DNA of 64,000 nucleotides from Cephalopachus bancanus (GCA_027257055.1 JAPVLO010001006.1:186001-250000); one strand, 5' to 3'; positions 47,106 through 59,194 are shown, numbered from the stretch's first letter. The notes: a model not told the origin generated them from the sequence alone. A program made the numbers and translations.

Positions 47106-47196
47106 ACCCGCAGGCTGACTCGCTCCTGTGTGGTCCAGGGCAGGTCGTGTCCAAGCCTTGCCTATACTGAGACCCAGCTCACTCCTTCCATCTTCC
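47106..47196. repeat. Direct duplication, copy 2
   Basis: Second copy of 45711-45803, ending just before the left arm of the inverted repeat at 47204. Confidence 0.85.
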
Positions 47197-47203
47197 TGCT
47201 TCT

Positions 47204-47350
47204 CTTCCAAAGACCTGGTGAAGGATGAGACGGTCAGGGCCAGCCAAGGTCACAGCTCCTGGTGGAGAGAAAGGGAGTGACTGGGATTCGTGAGAAGAGG
47301 TACAGGGGCAGGAGGGAAGGTGGAACGGGGCACCTTTTCCTGAATTTGGC
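47204..47350. repeat. Inverted repeat, left arm
   Basis: Reverse complement of 47629-47784 with only scattered mismatches, for example CAAAGACCTGGTGAAGGATG here and CATCCTTCACCACGTCTTTG there. The arms are about 280 bases apart. Confidence 0.85.
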
Positions 47351-47628
47351 TTTCCAATTGAAGTCAGGGGCTTCAATTCCTTCTGAGAGACGTGGCGTGA
47401 ACCAGGACTTTAATCCGGAGGGCCTGTGCTCATCGCAGAGTTAGTCACAAGCTCTTGTGCTGCTTCCAAAATAATCACTGTCCTCAAGAAATCATGTTTT
47501 ATTCAATAATATACAGCTTTTCTGGATCTGCAGCTCAGCGACCATGAAGTCCTGGTTCTGGATGCTCATAGGAACAGACTCTCTTTTCCGGTGGGACCAA
47601 GGGATAGCAGACAGCAAAGGATGTGGAA

Positions 47629-47784
47629 GGCCAAGTTCAGGAAAAGGTGCCCCGTTCCACCTTCCCTCCTGCCCCTGTATCCCTTCTCACGAGTCCCGGT
47701 CACTCCTTTTCTCTCCACCAGGAGCTGTGACCTTGGCTGGCCCTGACCATCTCATCCTTCACCACGTCTTTGGAAGAGAAGCCA
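47629..47784. repeat. Inverted repeat, right arm
   Basis: Pairs with 47204-47350. It contains AGGAAAAGGTGCCCCGTTCC and GTGACCTTGGCTGGCCCTGA, whose complements are in the left arm. It gives a short open frame on each arm that is not a gene. Confidence 0.85.
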
Positions 47785-48390
47785 GGACACTTCTCTCGCC
47801 CTGACTGACGGAATTCACCCTCTTTCTGTAAAACAAAAAGCAAGATAACTTCATCCTACTTGCTGAGAACTGTGGAGAATATAAACACCCCGAATGGGAT
47901 GCAGTCATCTCAGAATTTTCTGAAGTCTCTCCTCGGTGGTGGAGGATGAACTTTCACTTCTGGCCATCAGAGGGCGCATCAGGGACGGGTTGCAAGGCCC
48001 GGCGGCGTCTTCCTGGGAAGGCAGCTTCCAAATTCCAAGGGTCTGTGCTCTCAAACCCAGAGGAAGGGCCCTAGGATTGTTCCAGAAGGTGATATGAGTG
48101 CTGATATACTGGAGGTTGAACAGAAAAGTCCTTTTATGGTGCATAATTAACACAAAGTACAATTTCACCCTGAGACCCGGACTGGCCACAAAGCCTGGGC
48201 TGGTAAGCCCTCAATGGCGGGGCCCAGAGGGTACATGAGGGGAGAGCAACAGCGACAGAAAAACTCGAGAATTAACTTACAGAAAAGTGTATTTATTGTT
48301 ACATGTTCAAACTTCAGTCACCTTCAAAGTATCTCCATCTGATGCAATACATTTATTGAGACACTTTATCCACTGCTCAAAACAGATTTT

Positions 48391-48672
48391 TTTTTTTTTT
48401 GAGTTGGAGTCTTACTCTGCCGCTCAGACTGGAGTGCAGTGGCCCCTCCCGGCCACCGCAGCCTCGACCTGCTGGGCTCCGGCGATCCTTCCGCCTCAGC
48501 CTTCCGAGTAGCTGGAATTACAGGCACGCGCTACCACGCCCGGCTGATTTTTGATTTATTGTAGAAATGAGGTCTCGCTGCCCAGGCAGGTCTCAAACCT
48601 GCGGGCTCAGGCAATCCACTCACCTCGGCCTCCCAAAGTGCTGGGATTACAGGCTGAGCCACCGAGCCTGCC
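48391..48672 (-). mobile_element. Alu, young type
   Basis: Flanks CTCAAAACAGATTTT and CTCAAAACAAATTTT. Confidence 0.94.
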
Positions 48673-48729
48673 CTCAAAACAAATTTTTATCTCGTCCACT
48701 TTGATGCCTTCTAATGCTTCTGCTGTATT

Positions 48730-49019
48730 TTTTTTTTTTTAGTTGGAGTCTCACTCTGTTGCCCAGGCTGGAGTGCAGTAGCACACTGACAGCCACCACA
48801 GTCTCAACCTACTGGGCTCAGGCGATCCCTCCACCTCAGCCTTCCAAGTAGCTGGAACTACAGGCATGTAGCACTGTGCCTGGCTAATTTTTTGATTTAT
48901 TGTAGAGATGAGGTCTCACCAAGTTGCCCAGGCTGGTCTCGAACTTGTGGGCTCAGGCAATCCTCTTACCTCAGCCTCCCAAAGTGTTGGGATTATAGGT
49001 GTGGGCCACTGTGCCCAGC
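48730..49019 (-). mobile_element. Alu
   Basis: Full dimer; flanks TTCTGCTGTATTTT and ATCCTGCCGTATTTT. Confidence 0.92.
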
Positions 49020-49922
49020 ATCCTGCCGTATTTTGTTTCACCTTTTCCACGTCAGCAAAACATCTCCCTTGGGGGATTTTTTTAACCGGGGATGCAAACA
49101 AACAAAAAATGTCGCTTGGAGTGGAATTGGGTGAATAGGGTCATGCTGTTTTTGGTCCAAAACTGCTAAACACTCAGTGCAGTGTGGACAGATTGCTCAC
49201 GTAAATCACCCATCATGAAACAGGCACACACATTGAAAGAATCTCCAAAAAAAATGAACTGAAGCCAAATGCAGCCTCTCACAACAACCCTAGCTAGCAC
49301 ACTAATGCTGATGGGGTCCTATAACACTTACCTAATGGGGGAAGCCTGTACTACAAGGGGTCTACTCTCCAAAAATTAATTCTGGTTTTTCTGGGTACCA
49401 TCTTGCATGTATCCAATATCCCCTGGTGAGTGGAGGGGAGGGGCTGTTGTCCCACTGAAATGTTGGCGCATGCCTTGAAATGCACTTCAGTGTGTGTCCC
49501 CTAGTTCTGTGGGTGCGGCTGGAAGACCCAGAGGCCCTGGGGCATCCAGGGCTGAGGGCAAGACTTCCCACAGTGCAGGGGCAGGCCAGTTGAGAAGAGA
49601 AGGAAGAAGCCACACCAGATCCCAAGGAGTGCAGATTTGGAACCAGAGTCTTCCAGGTGGTTCTGAAGGTATGTTTGTAAAACATACGACACACAACTGA
49701 ATGCTAGCTCTAACCATATACTTAATATTTACACAACAATATTAGCCTCCGTTGGAATTCTTGCCCACAGCTCACAAAGTAATAGAACCTGGACAGCCCC
49801 AGTCCAAGCACTGTCATGTCTCCTCTGGCTGTCACCTATGAGAAAAGGGGCACATAGGGTCTGTTCTGTTGCAGGTTTAGAGATGATTAAAAAATCAAAA
49901 GTAGAAAAGATGAGAAGCAATT
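49020..49922. other. DAPK1 intron, unique
   Basis: Nothing recognised between Alus. Confidence 0.55.
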
Positions 49923-50211
49923 TTTTTTTTTTTTTTTAGTTGGAGTCTCACTCTGTCACCCAGGCTGGAGGGCAGTGGCACGCTCCTGGTCACCACAGCC
50001 TCGACCTGCTGGGCTCAGGCCATCCTTCCACCTCAGTCCTCTAAGTAGCTGGAACTACAGGCACGCACAACCATGCCCGACTAATTTTTTAATTTATTGT
50101 AAAGATGAGGTCTCACCAAGTTCCCAGAGCTGGTCTCGAACCTGTCCCCTCAGGTGATCCTCTTACCTCGGCCTCTCAAAGTGCAGAGATTATAGGCATG
50201 AGCCACCTGGC
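49923..50211 (-). mobile_element. Alu
   Basis: Full dimer; GAGAAGCAATTTT on both sides. Confidence 0.93.
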
Positions 50212-50646
50212 CGAGAAGCAATTTTCAAGTAAAGGTAGATAGGCATTAAGAAATAAAACAAGAACAAGAGGAAGGCTTTATGCCAATATTTATCAATATT
50301 GGATAGTGAAGGCTGTATTCCTCTGAAAGCTTAGGGATGCCCAAAGGCTGTCTATCTCCAAATTGGTCTGCAGAAATAATACAATCAGTGAAAATGCCAA
50401 CTGTTTTCTCCCCCCAAAATGTACAAGCTGATCATAAAATTCCTATGAAGTTGTAAGGAACATGGATTATCCAAAATCATCCTGAAAAAGAAAAATAAAG
50501 TTGGGAACACACTTCCTGATTTCGGAACTTGTGACAAAGCAACTGTAATCAAGACAGTGTGGTCCCAGCATAGGAAGAGAAACATGAAACAGTGGTATAG
50601 GAATGAGAGTGCAGAAGTAAACACACACATTTATGATCCATTGATT

Positions 50647-50917
50647 TTTTTTTTTAGTTGGAGTCTCACCCTGTCACCCAGGCTGGAGTGCAGTGGCACA
50701 CTCATGGCCACTGCAGCCTGGACCTTCAGGGAATCCTTTCGCCTCAGCCTTCCAAGTAGCTGGAATTATAGGCGCATGCTACCACGCCCGGCTAATTTTT
50801 GGATTTATTGTAGAGACAAAACCCCTGGGCTCAAGCAAACCCGTGGGCTCAGGCAATCCTCTCGCCTCAGCCTCCCAAAGTGCTGGGATTACAGACTTGA
50901 GTCACCACACTTGGCCA
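50647..50917 (-). mobile_element. Alu in an L1
   Basis: Small deletions in both arms; flanks CCATTGATTTTTT and TCAATTGATTTTT. Confidence 0.91.
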
Positions 50918-51021
50918 GTCAATTGATTTTTGACAAGAGTACCAAGACAATGAAATGATAATCATTTCCAGAAATGGTCCTGGAACATCTGGATATCCAC
51001 CTAGAAGAAAATGAATTTGGA

Positions 51022-51301
51022 GGCCAGGCATAGTGGCTCATGTCTGTAATCTAGCATTTTGGGAGACTGAGGCAAGAGGATTGCCTGAGTCCAGGAGTTT
51101 GAGACCAACCTGGGCAACATGGCAAGAGCTTGTCTCTACAGTAAATGAAAAAATTAGCCAGGCTTGGTGGCACATACCTGCAGTCCCAGTCATTTAGAAC
51201 GATCACCTTAGATGAGAAGGTCGAGGCTGTGGTAGCCGCGAACATGCCACACTGCCTTCCAGTCTGGGTGATAGAGTGAGGCTCTGACTCAAAAAAAAAA
51301 A
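51022..51301 (+). mobile_element. Alu in an L1
   Basis: Diverged right arm (CAGTCATTTAGAACGATC); flanks GAAAATGAATTTGG and AGAATGAATTTGA. Confidence 0.9.
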
Positions 51302-52032
51302 AGAATGAATTTGAACCCCAAGCACTCATTATAGGCAAAAACTAACTAACTCAAAATGGATCAAAAGCCAAATTGTAAATGCAGAAACTATAAGGCTCTT
51401 AATAAAAAACAAAGGTATCAGTGGTATGACCTTGGACTTAACGGTTTCTTAGATATTACAGCAAAAGCACAAGCAGTCAAAGAAGAAATAGATGGATTGA
51501 ATTTCATAAAATGAAAGCTTGTTTTTCTTTTTTTAAATATAGAGACCTACCTATCACCATATACCAAAAACACACTCAAAATGGATCAAAGACCTAAATG
51601 TAAAACCTCAAACTATAAGAACCCATAAGAAAACATAGGCAACACTCTTATGTACATCAGAGTAGGCAACAAGTTCTTGACCAAGACTCAAATGCCATGA
51701 AAGCTAAGATAGACAAGTGTGACCTTATCAAACTGAAAAGTTTTTGCATAGCAAAAGACACATTCAAGAGAGTAAAGAGACCACCCACAGAATGGGAAAA
51801 AATATTTGCAAATTACGCATCTAACAAAAGCCTACCATCCAAGAGCTGCAAGGAGCTCAAACGAAGTGAAAGCAAAAACCCAACCCGATTAAAAAGTGGA
51901 CAAGGGGTATGAAGAGACACTTCTCAAAAGATGACATACAAGTAACCATCAGACACATGAAAAAAAAGTTTTGTTTTTCAAAGAACACTATCAAAAAAGT
52001 GAAGACAATTTACAGATTGAAAGACAATGGAA

Positions 52033-52316
52033 GCCGGGCTCAGTGGCTCAGCCTGTAATCCCACGCCTTTGGGAGGCTGAGGTGAGTGGATTGCCTGAGC
52101 CCACGGGTTCGAGACCCACCTGGGCAGGCAAGACCTCATCTCTACAATAAATAAAAAAATTAGCCGGGCATAGTAGCGCACGCCTGTAATTCCGGCTACT
52201 CAGAAGGCTGAGGTGGAAGGATCGCTGGAGTCCAGCAGGTCGAGGCTGCGGTGGCCGGGGAGCAGCCACTGCACTCCAGTATGGGTGACAGTGAGACTCC
52301 AACTCAAAAAAAAAAA
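52033..52316 (+). mobile_element. Alu, young type, in an L1
   Basis: Perfect 14-base duplication GAAAGACAATGGAA (52019-52032, 52317-52330), ending just before the LTR at 52336. Confidence 0.95.
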
Positions 52317-52335
52317 GAAAGACAATGGAACCTAT

Positions 52336-53105
52336 TGTTAAATCCAAAATTCAAAATCCGAGAGACCACCAAAGAGCCAACTCTGATGCAAACACACAAG
52401 GGTCTTTATTCAGGCTCGAGTCTGGGCTCACAAACGAAGCCGGCTGTGGCTTCAGGGACGAGAGCGTCGATCCAGTATGGCAAGCAGTTTTTATGCACAA
52501 TTACAGAGGGTGGGGAAAGAACTTTAAACTTGATTTTACATGATTGGGTAATTTCTCCTAATGGGTACGGGAACACTTGGTATTGGTAGGTGCCTTTCGT
52601 GGGCTGTAACCTGACTGCCCGTGATTGACAGAAACTCACTTAATGGGCAGAGTGGAATGTCAGACAAGTTAGGTTCATACAGTCACTGCGTATAAATTAA
52701 CTTGAGCAAGCAGGCAGATTACTAGCGTCTCAAAGTCTGCTGCAAAGGAATGTCTGAAAGGGGCTTATCGTTTTAACATTTACATCCCGTTGTAAAAGCA
52801 GAAGTCAGCATGGCAATTGGGACTAACAATGCTTAACCCAAGAGTTCTAAATACAAACACTACTTAAGACATTATATACCTACACAATCAGTCACTACCC
52901 GGCACCCAACATATGCCTAATTCTACGGGGTCTGAGGTAGGATTTAAAGTACTAAGATTTCATAAAGTACAATGAACATGAGGTAGGGATATATAAAATA
53001 TAGTGAACTAAACACTACTTTTACAGCAAGTATGACTTTTTAAGTTTCTTGGTTTCTTGGGTCTCTCACTATTTGCCAGTCATATTTTACAGGGACGTAG
53101 GAACA
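52336..53105 (-). mobile_element. LTR (family D) inserted in an L1 remnant
   Basis: Plus-strand ends are TGTTAAATCC and GTAGGAACA. Read on the minus strand, the 3' part has an AATAAA-type signal before ACCCTTGTGTGTTTGC and then GGTGGTCTCTCGG, a layout typical of LTR R-U5. L1-like sequence resumes near 53190. No matching target duplication was identified and the right end could be at TTTTACA near 53090 instead. Confidence 0.6.
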
Positions 53106-53370
53106 ATAGATAAGTATCCTTCCAAATCAAAAATAAAAGGATGAACAATGCACTGTAATACAGGCAGAGGGTTTGAGTAGCTATTTCTAAAAGGAGATAC
53201 AAATGATCAATAAGAACATGAAAAGATGCTTGACATCATCAGCCATTAGGGAAATGCAAATCAAATCCACAATGAGTTACCACTTCACAAACACTAACAC
53301 ATTAACGTGACTGTGATTTTAAAAAGTGAACAGTAACAATTGCTTCATTTAGATGCATTTGATATTCACA

Positions 53371-53562
53371 GAATCCTCCGCCTGTGTCACTTACGGCCTC
53401 ACCTCCTGGTCCTCAGGCTTCTAATGGAATATAGAACTCTGCAGGAGGCTTTGCGGGCTCCTTCAGAGACTCCTGGAGGGTTTGTGGGCTGAGGCCCCAC
53501 TGTCCGCCTGGTTTCCCTCCTTTGGCATTATGGAGTCTATTCACTAACCATGTTCCTTCCAC
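53371..53562. repeat. 191-base direct duplication, copy 1
   Basis: Matches 55067-55257 at about 90 percent by eye (shared CTCCTGGTCCTCAGGCTTCT and GAGACTCCTGGAGGGTTTGT). A second shared block, AATTAAGTTTTATTTAAA and following, is at 53862-53910 and 55818-55867. Confidence 0.85.
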
Positions 53563-53980
53563 TGCAGGAAGATGAATCAGGCCATGGCGGAAGGCACAAG
53601 TCTTCCCTGTTCCTAGCCCACTGCAGGTGACCTAGCAAGGCTTGGAGTCAGGTTCTCCTGCCCGAGTCTTTCCATGGCCAGCACCCCAGGTTTGCTGTCC
53701 AGGGAGCACAAACCACATAAGGCGGCCGTTCCCAGGCTAATAAGCATCTGCCCTGGGAATATGGCCTGTGTGTCCTCTGAATGCACCCACAACTCTGCAC
53801 AGCACCCTAGTCTTCATGCACACTTTTTCAGCTTGTAAACTTCCGTGTGCTCTGTGTAGAAAATTAAGTTTTATTTAAATGGGTAAAACTTCATCCTTTT
53901 TCTTTTTGTGCAATGTGCAACACTCAGGGTAGTGTCCTGTGATAGTTGCATGGCTATGCAGGAAGTTAGTGAAAAAAAAA

Positions 53981-54270
53981 TTTTTTTTTAAAATCAGAGT
54001 CTCAATCTGTTGGCCAGGCTGGAGTGCAGTGGCATGCTCACAGTTACCACAGTCTCAACCTTCTGGGATCAGGTGATCCTTCCGCCTCAGCTTTCCAAGT
54101 AGCTGAACTACAGGTGCACGCTACCACACCCAGTTTATTTTTTGATTTATTGTAGAGACGAGGTCTCACCAAGTTGCCCAGGCTGGTCTCAAATCCCTGA
54201 GCTCAGGCAATCCTCTCACCTTGGCCTCCCAAATTGCTGGAATTACAGGCTTGAGCCATCGGGCCGAGCC
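53981..54270 (-). mobile_element. Alu
   Basis: Full dimer with a T9AAAA tail; ends CATCGGGCCGAGCC. Confidence 0.92.
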
Positions 54271-54700
54271 AGCAGGTAGAACTTGATTAAGAACGTTTGG
54301 GAAGCGGTCAAGAAGAGTTTTTATCCAAACACAAAAACAGAAATGGAACTAAATAACCATAGGACTGGTATTTAAAAAAGTGTTTTAGATTCATGAGAAG
54401 TATAAGCAAAACTGGTATATAGACCATTTCCCCAACCCAAGTGTCTTTAGGACAGAGACTTTGTTTTATAGTGTTGGGGTCCCCACTGTTTGATAGACAC
54501 CTGGTAAATAGCATTGCAGAGTGGCAATGATTAGGCCAAGAAGGCAATTGTTGACAATTGGGCTTCAACTCCCTCAGACCCTGGCACTGGCCCGGAGCTT
54601 AGTAGGTCTCAGGTTGAGGTAGAGGAACTTCTTTTGCTCATGAGACACAGAAATCCTAGACTCCCCCCACCTTGCTGCCTTGTTTAGAAATGCCTCAGGG

Positions 54701-54998
54701 GCCGGGCTTGGTGGCTCAGCCTGTAATCCCGCACCTTTGGGAGGCTGAGGTGAGTGGGTTGCCTGAGCCCACGGGTTCGAGACCCGCCCGGGCAACTTGG
54801 TGAGACCTCATCTCTACAATAAATCAAAAAAATTAGCCGGGTGTGGTAGCGCACACCTGTAGTTCCGGCTACTTGGAAGGCTGAGGCAGAAGGATCGCCA
54901 GAGCCCAGCAGGTCGAGGCTGCGGTGGCCAGGAGTGGTCACTGCTCTCCAGTCTGGGCGACAGGGTGAGACTCCAACTCAAAAAAAAGAAAAAAAAAA
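54701..54998 (+). mobile_element. Alu, young type
   Basis: Perfect 15-base duplication AGAAATGCCTCAGGG (54686-54700, 54999-55013). Confidence 0.96.
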
Positions 54999-55066
54999 AG
55001 AAATGCCTCAGGGAACTCAGGACTCCCGCATTCCTTAGAGAATCACCATGACCAGAAAGTAGCCAG

Positions 55067-55257
55067 CATCCTCAGCAAGTGTCACTTAAGTCCTCACCTC
55101 CTGGTCCTCAGGCTTCTAATGGATTTTAGAATTCTACAGGAGACTTTGTGGGCTCTTTCAGAGACTCCTGGAGGGTTTGTGGGCTGAGTCCCCACTGTTC
55201 ACCTGGTTTCCCTCCTCTGGCATTATGGAGTCTATTCACTAATCGTGTCCCGTCCAC
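55067..55257. repeat. 191-base direct duplication, copy 2
   Basis: Copy of 53371-53562. Sequence after it (55258-55817) differs from that after copy 1, so either an insertion/deletion separated the two shared blocks or these are two copies of one unrecognised dispersed repeat. Confidence 0.85.
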
Positions 55258-55865
55258 GTATTCTTTCTGTTTTTTCAGTTGAATGTGAGAATTTTGAAAA
55301 CACACAGGCGAGGGAAGTGTGTGCTCTTTTAGCCAGTTAGGGTGGAAACTTTTTTTTTATTTTTAAAGATAATTCGGGATTTGGTAGCTTGATCTAAATG
55401 GGCCACTGACTGTTATTTCTGACCCTCTCACCTGTCTTCCACCTTTCGAGGCCAGTGTACCATGTTGCCCAGCCTCAAACCCTGGAGTTTATCTCTCATC
55501 CCTTGACACTCCCAAAGACAAATAACCTTGGCAATGCACTTGTGTCCTATCCCACCTCGACTGCAAGGTGTCCATGGGTTTCATCTGTCCTTATAAATCA
55601 TACGTCAAACGTTGCTCCAACCAAGGACTGAGTCAGACCCAACCACTGGGCAGCTGATAGGAGATCTGTGTATTTGAGACTAGAAGAGCCAGAGGCCCTG
55701 ACTCTTCTTCCTGGTAAACCACTGGATCAGCAGCTACGTCTTTAGAGACCATGTATTTGCTTAACTCCACAAGGTGTCGGTGCATAAAAAACAGAGAGGC
55801 CTCATCAGTACGTTTGAAATTAAGTTTTATTTAAACGGGTAATACTTCATCCTTTTTCTTTTTTT

Positions 55866-56152
55866 GTAAGTTGAGGTCTCACTCTGTTGCCCAAGCTGGA
55901 GTGCATGGCACAAGTTTGGTTCCCTGCAACCTTGACTTCCTGGATTCAGACAGTCCTCCCACCTCAGCCTCCCAAACAACTGGGACTACAGGTGCACGCC
56001 AACATGCCCAGTTAATTTTTTGATTTTTTTTTTTGTAGAGATGAGGCTTGCTATGTTGCCCAGCCTGTTCTCGAACTCCTAGGCTCAAGCAATCCTCCTG
56101 TATTGGCTTCTCAAAGTGCTGGGATTACAGGCGAGAGCCACCACACCCAGCT
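55866..56152 (-). mobile_element. Older Alu
   Basis: Standard-type elements (GTGCACGCCAACATGCCCAG); starts where the second shared block of the 53.4/55.1 kb duplication ends. Confidence 0.9.
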
Positions 56153-56179
56153 ATCCATTCTTTTAAAAATGATAATGCA

Positions 56180-56465
56180 GCCGGGCTCGGTGGCTCAGCC
56201 TGTAATCCCGCGCCTTTGGGAGGCTGAGGTGAGTGGATTGCCTGAGCCCGCGGGTTCGAGACCCACCTGGGCAGCGAGACCTCATCTCTACAATAAATAA
56301 AAAAATCAGCCGGGCGTGGAAGCGCATGCCTGTAATTCCGGCTACTCGGAAGGCTGAGGCGGAAGGATCGCCGGAGCCCAGCAGGTCGAGGCTGCGGTGG
56401 CCGGGAGCGGCCACTGCACTCCAGTCTGGGCAACAGAGTGAGACTCCAACTCAAAAAAAAAAAAA
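56180..56465 (+). mobile_element. Alu, young type, close to consensus
   Basis: Perfect 15-base duplication AAAAATGATAATGCA (56165-56179, 56466-56480). One of the cleanest copies of the lineage-specific type. Confidence 0.96.
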
Positions 56466-56484
56466 AAAAATGATAATGCATAAC

Positions 56485-56656
56485 CATGAGTGATGGCCTG
56501 CATCTGTAGATCCAGCTACTTGGAAGGCTGAGGCGGAAGGATCGCCTAAGCCCAGCAGCTTGAGACTGTGGTGGCCGTGAGTGTGTCACTGCACTCCAGC
56601 CAACCTGGGCAACAAAGAGTGAGACTCCAACTCAAAATAAATAAATAAATAAAAAT
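56485..56656 (+). mobile_element. Alu right-arm fragment
   Basis: From GGCCTGCATCTGTAG to an (AAAT)n tail; no left arm. Confidence 0.88.
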
Positions 56657-59194
56657 GCAAAGTTATTCACTGAAACAATAGTACAAAGCTGTTTATAGAA
56701 GTAACTAAAAAGCAGTAACATTTACCTGTATGAAAATGCCAGGGAATTCAAATCACATTTGCCTCTTCTTGATCCAAGTGTGAATCCCATACTGCAGGCT
56801 TTCGTGAGATTTTAGATGAATTCCTCCCCTGGATACATCATCCCCAGTCTAGTCTTTCCTCAGCCTCTTCCATCAGCTCACATGAGGGACGGCTGGCTGC
56901 TGAGGCGATTCCACAGTCGTTCTTTCGGTCTCTGGCCGTCTTTATGTAGACATCCACGCCCCACTCTAAGCCCCAGCTGAAAAGAGAGCAAGTTTTTTTT
57001 TTTGTTCCACAGAAAAAATAAAGCACATTGGCTTATGAACATGAACACTCAGTGTGAACAGAGTACCCGAGGCCACACATTTAGCAGAAAGGATTAGGGG
57101 AGGCAGATGTTCCTGTTCATCCTTTACAAGTTCTTGAGGCTAAACTGCTCATAACTTTTATCCCAGACCCAAAACTGTGATCTTTCACAGAACTGCAATG
57201 TCAGAGACAAAAGGACAGGATGTATTTCCAGTCAGACATGTTTCAGAAGTAAGGAAATTTTCAGAATTTAGGATGGTAAAATGCAATGGCACAAATTCTA
57301 CACAAATACCGCTCGCGACACCATACTCACCATGTCCCCAAAGCCGTTCATGGCTATCATGAAGCCATGCTTCCCTTCCCTGTATTCCGATTGTGCTGTT
57401 CGATCTGTTTCATATTCTTCTTCCACACTGCTCTCCACCATCCTTCTTCATTCTAGAGGCAAACATGTCACTGATGGTCTTTATTTTTACTGACAACCCA
57501 CCCCATGCTTACCAGGTGGATATGGAGACAGACATGGAAGAGAAACCATGCCAGGGGAGGCTTGATACTTCTGGGAGCTGTTTTCTAGGCCGAGACACAA
57601 CAGAGGTTATGCCCATATTGTGCTCATAATTGTGCCATGTGGTTATTGGCTTAGGTTATTGGTAAGAGCTGGCTTCTAGAAACTACTCTCTGGCTATAAT
57701 ATTCTAATGGCAAGGACTGTGCTTTCTGGGAAGCCTCTGGACCGTTTCAGATTCACCAACTCTTTCATATAATTTCCCATGTTCAGCCTTCCACTGGTTC
57801 CATTGTGCACCTAAACTGTGACCATGTGTGGCAGCAACTGAGGCTATTCCCAATAAAAGGCAGCCCGGACGAGAAAAGGATTTATGTTTTAAAAACCTAG
57901 GAAGGGAAAGGAAATGAGTATCTGATTAGATGAGGCCTTCTTGAAATAGCCATCTTATTCACTTTGAGAAATTTAGGCCACCATGGTGGAATAAAAATAC
58001 TTAAATTATCCTGCCAATTATTTGCCCAAAGACTGTGGAAGACACTGAGTGTGTGGCTGGAGAAAAATAGGCCAAGTGGATGTAGCGGATGAACCCACCA
58101 GCATGAAAAGCAGCCTGTTCAGAGCTCCAGGAATTGAAATAGAAAATTAGGAAACGGTTGGACCAGCTTTTGTATCAATGGTACTGAGGTTACCCAGGCA
58201 AAACCTCACTAATGAGGATGTCTAATCCCAAGTAGGAGCAAAGGGATCTCCAAGAGGTAGGAGGCCATCTTTCATACCTTCTTCTAGGTTAGCATCTATC
58301 AGGAGGTGAGGGAAGTCTTCCAAACTCCTCTTCATGTAAGAAGCCTTTCTGGAATGCCTTCCCAGGAGACACTGGGTAGGAGAGCACCCCAGGCTCCCAC
58401 AGTCCCACACACGAGCCAGTGCCGGCAACACCTCAACTTACTCCCCAAATCCGGGGACCAGATCAGGAGGCAGAACTTCTGGAGGCCAGAGTCCGCTGGT
58501 GTCAGACCAGCCAGGGGTGGGCAGCTCCCAGGTACCAGGCTCAGTCTCAGGCCAGGTCCTCTGTTGCAGGCTTCCGCCATCCACTCAAACTCACTTGGGC
58601 CCCAAGGTGTTTGCAGGGGTGCAGGGAGTGAGGGGGATCTGGGCCTGACTGCAGGGTCCACCTTCCCTGTCGCGCCCTGCCAGCCCTTGAAATATCATGC
58701 CTGGTACCCATCAAATGCGCCCCTACAGAGGGAGGTGATGGGTTTGCTGGGCCCCGTGGTGGCCCCTGTCCCTCTTCAGCCCACTGGGGTTTCACTGGTG
58801 GTGGCCAGAGCTGCACAGGCACAGCGGCAGGTGCAGGGTCAAGGCGTCTCAAGTCATCTGCTGTTGCTCCCAGGCTGCAGATTTCCGCTTTAAAGCTCCC
58901 CCCCAGTGAAGCCCAGGCAGCCCAGCCCACACCACCTGGCTGCGCTGTGCCTGCCTGCGTCAGCACCTGGGAGGGACCTTAGGGGCAGGCCCAACATGTC
59001 CCAGGGTGGGGCGTGTCTACCTCAGTGGGTTCCCAGGAGCTGAGCTGCTCAGGTCTGCTGCCTCCCTGCAGCACTGGGATCAACTAAGAACTGCACTCAA
59101 TGTGCTGGGTGGGTGGTTCATGAAAAGAGGTTCACAGCCAGCCCTTTGTGGACTTTCAGTCAATCATGGCTTTTCCTTTAGTCCTAGAGGTTTT
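56657..59194. other. Intron, unique
   Basis: AT-rich to about 58200, then GC-rich. The 195-codon frame at 58306-58893 has no recognised homology and overlaps 109- and 139-codon frames on the other strand. Confidence 0.5.

Larger units (their letters stand above)
50220..53335 (+). mobile_element. L1 ORF2 3' fragment, split by Alus and an LTR
   Basis: L1 ORF2-like text (GTGTGGTCCCAGCATAGG, CTCAAAATGGATCAAAGACC, GACCTTATCAAACTGAAAAG) runs through 50300-50646, 50918-51021, 51302-52018 and resumes at 53190-53335 with GGAAATGCAAATCAAATCC. Interruptions are Alus at 50647, 51022 and 52033 and the LTR at 52336. An internal duplication is suggested by two copies of the AAAATGGATCAAA motif (51353 and 51578). 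No intact frame remains. Confidence 0.7.
54271..55851. other. Intron with the second duplicated block
   Basis: Apart from the Alu at 54701 and the repeat at 55067-55257, unique sequence. Confidence 0.5.

Noticed and set aside
56838..57026. 62-codon minus frame ending near a CAG/GT context, considered as a DAPK1 upstream exon
   Set aside because: Sequence matches neither the ankyrin nor the P-loop part of DAPK1.
58306..58893. 195-codon open frame on the plus strand
   Set aside because: Low-complexity Pro/Gly/Ala/Leu-rich composition, long frames on both strands, no known domain.
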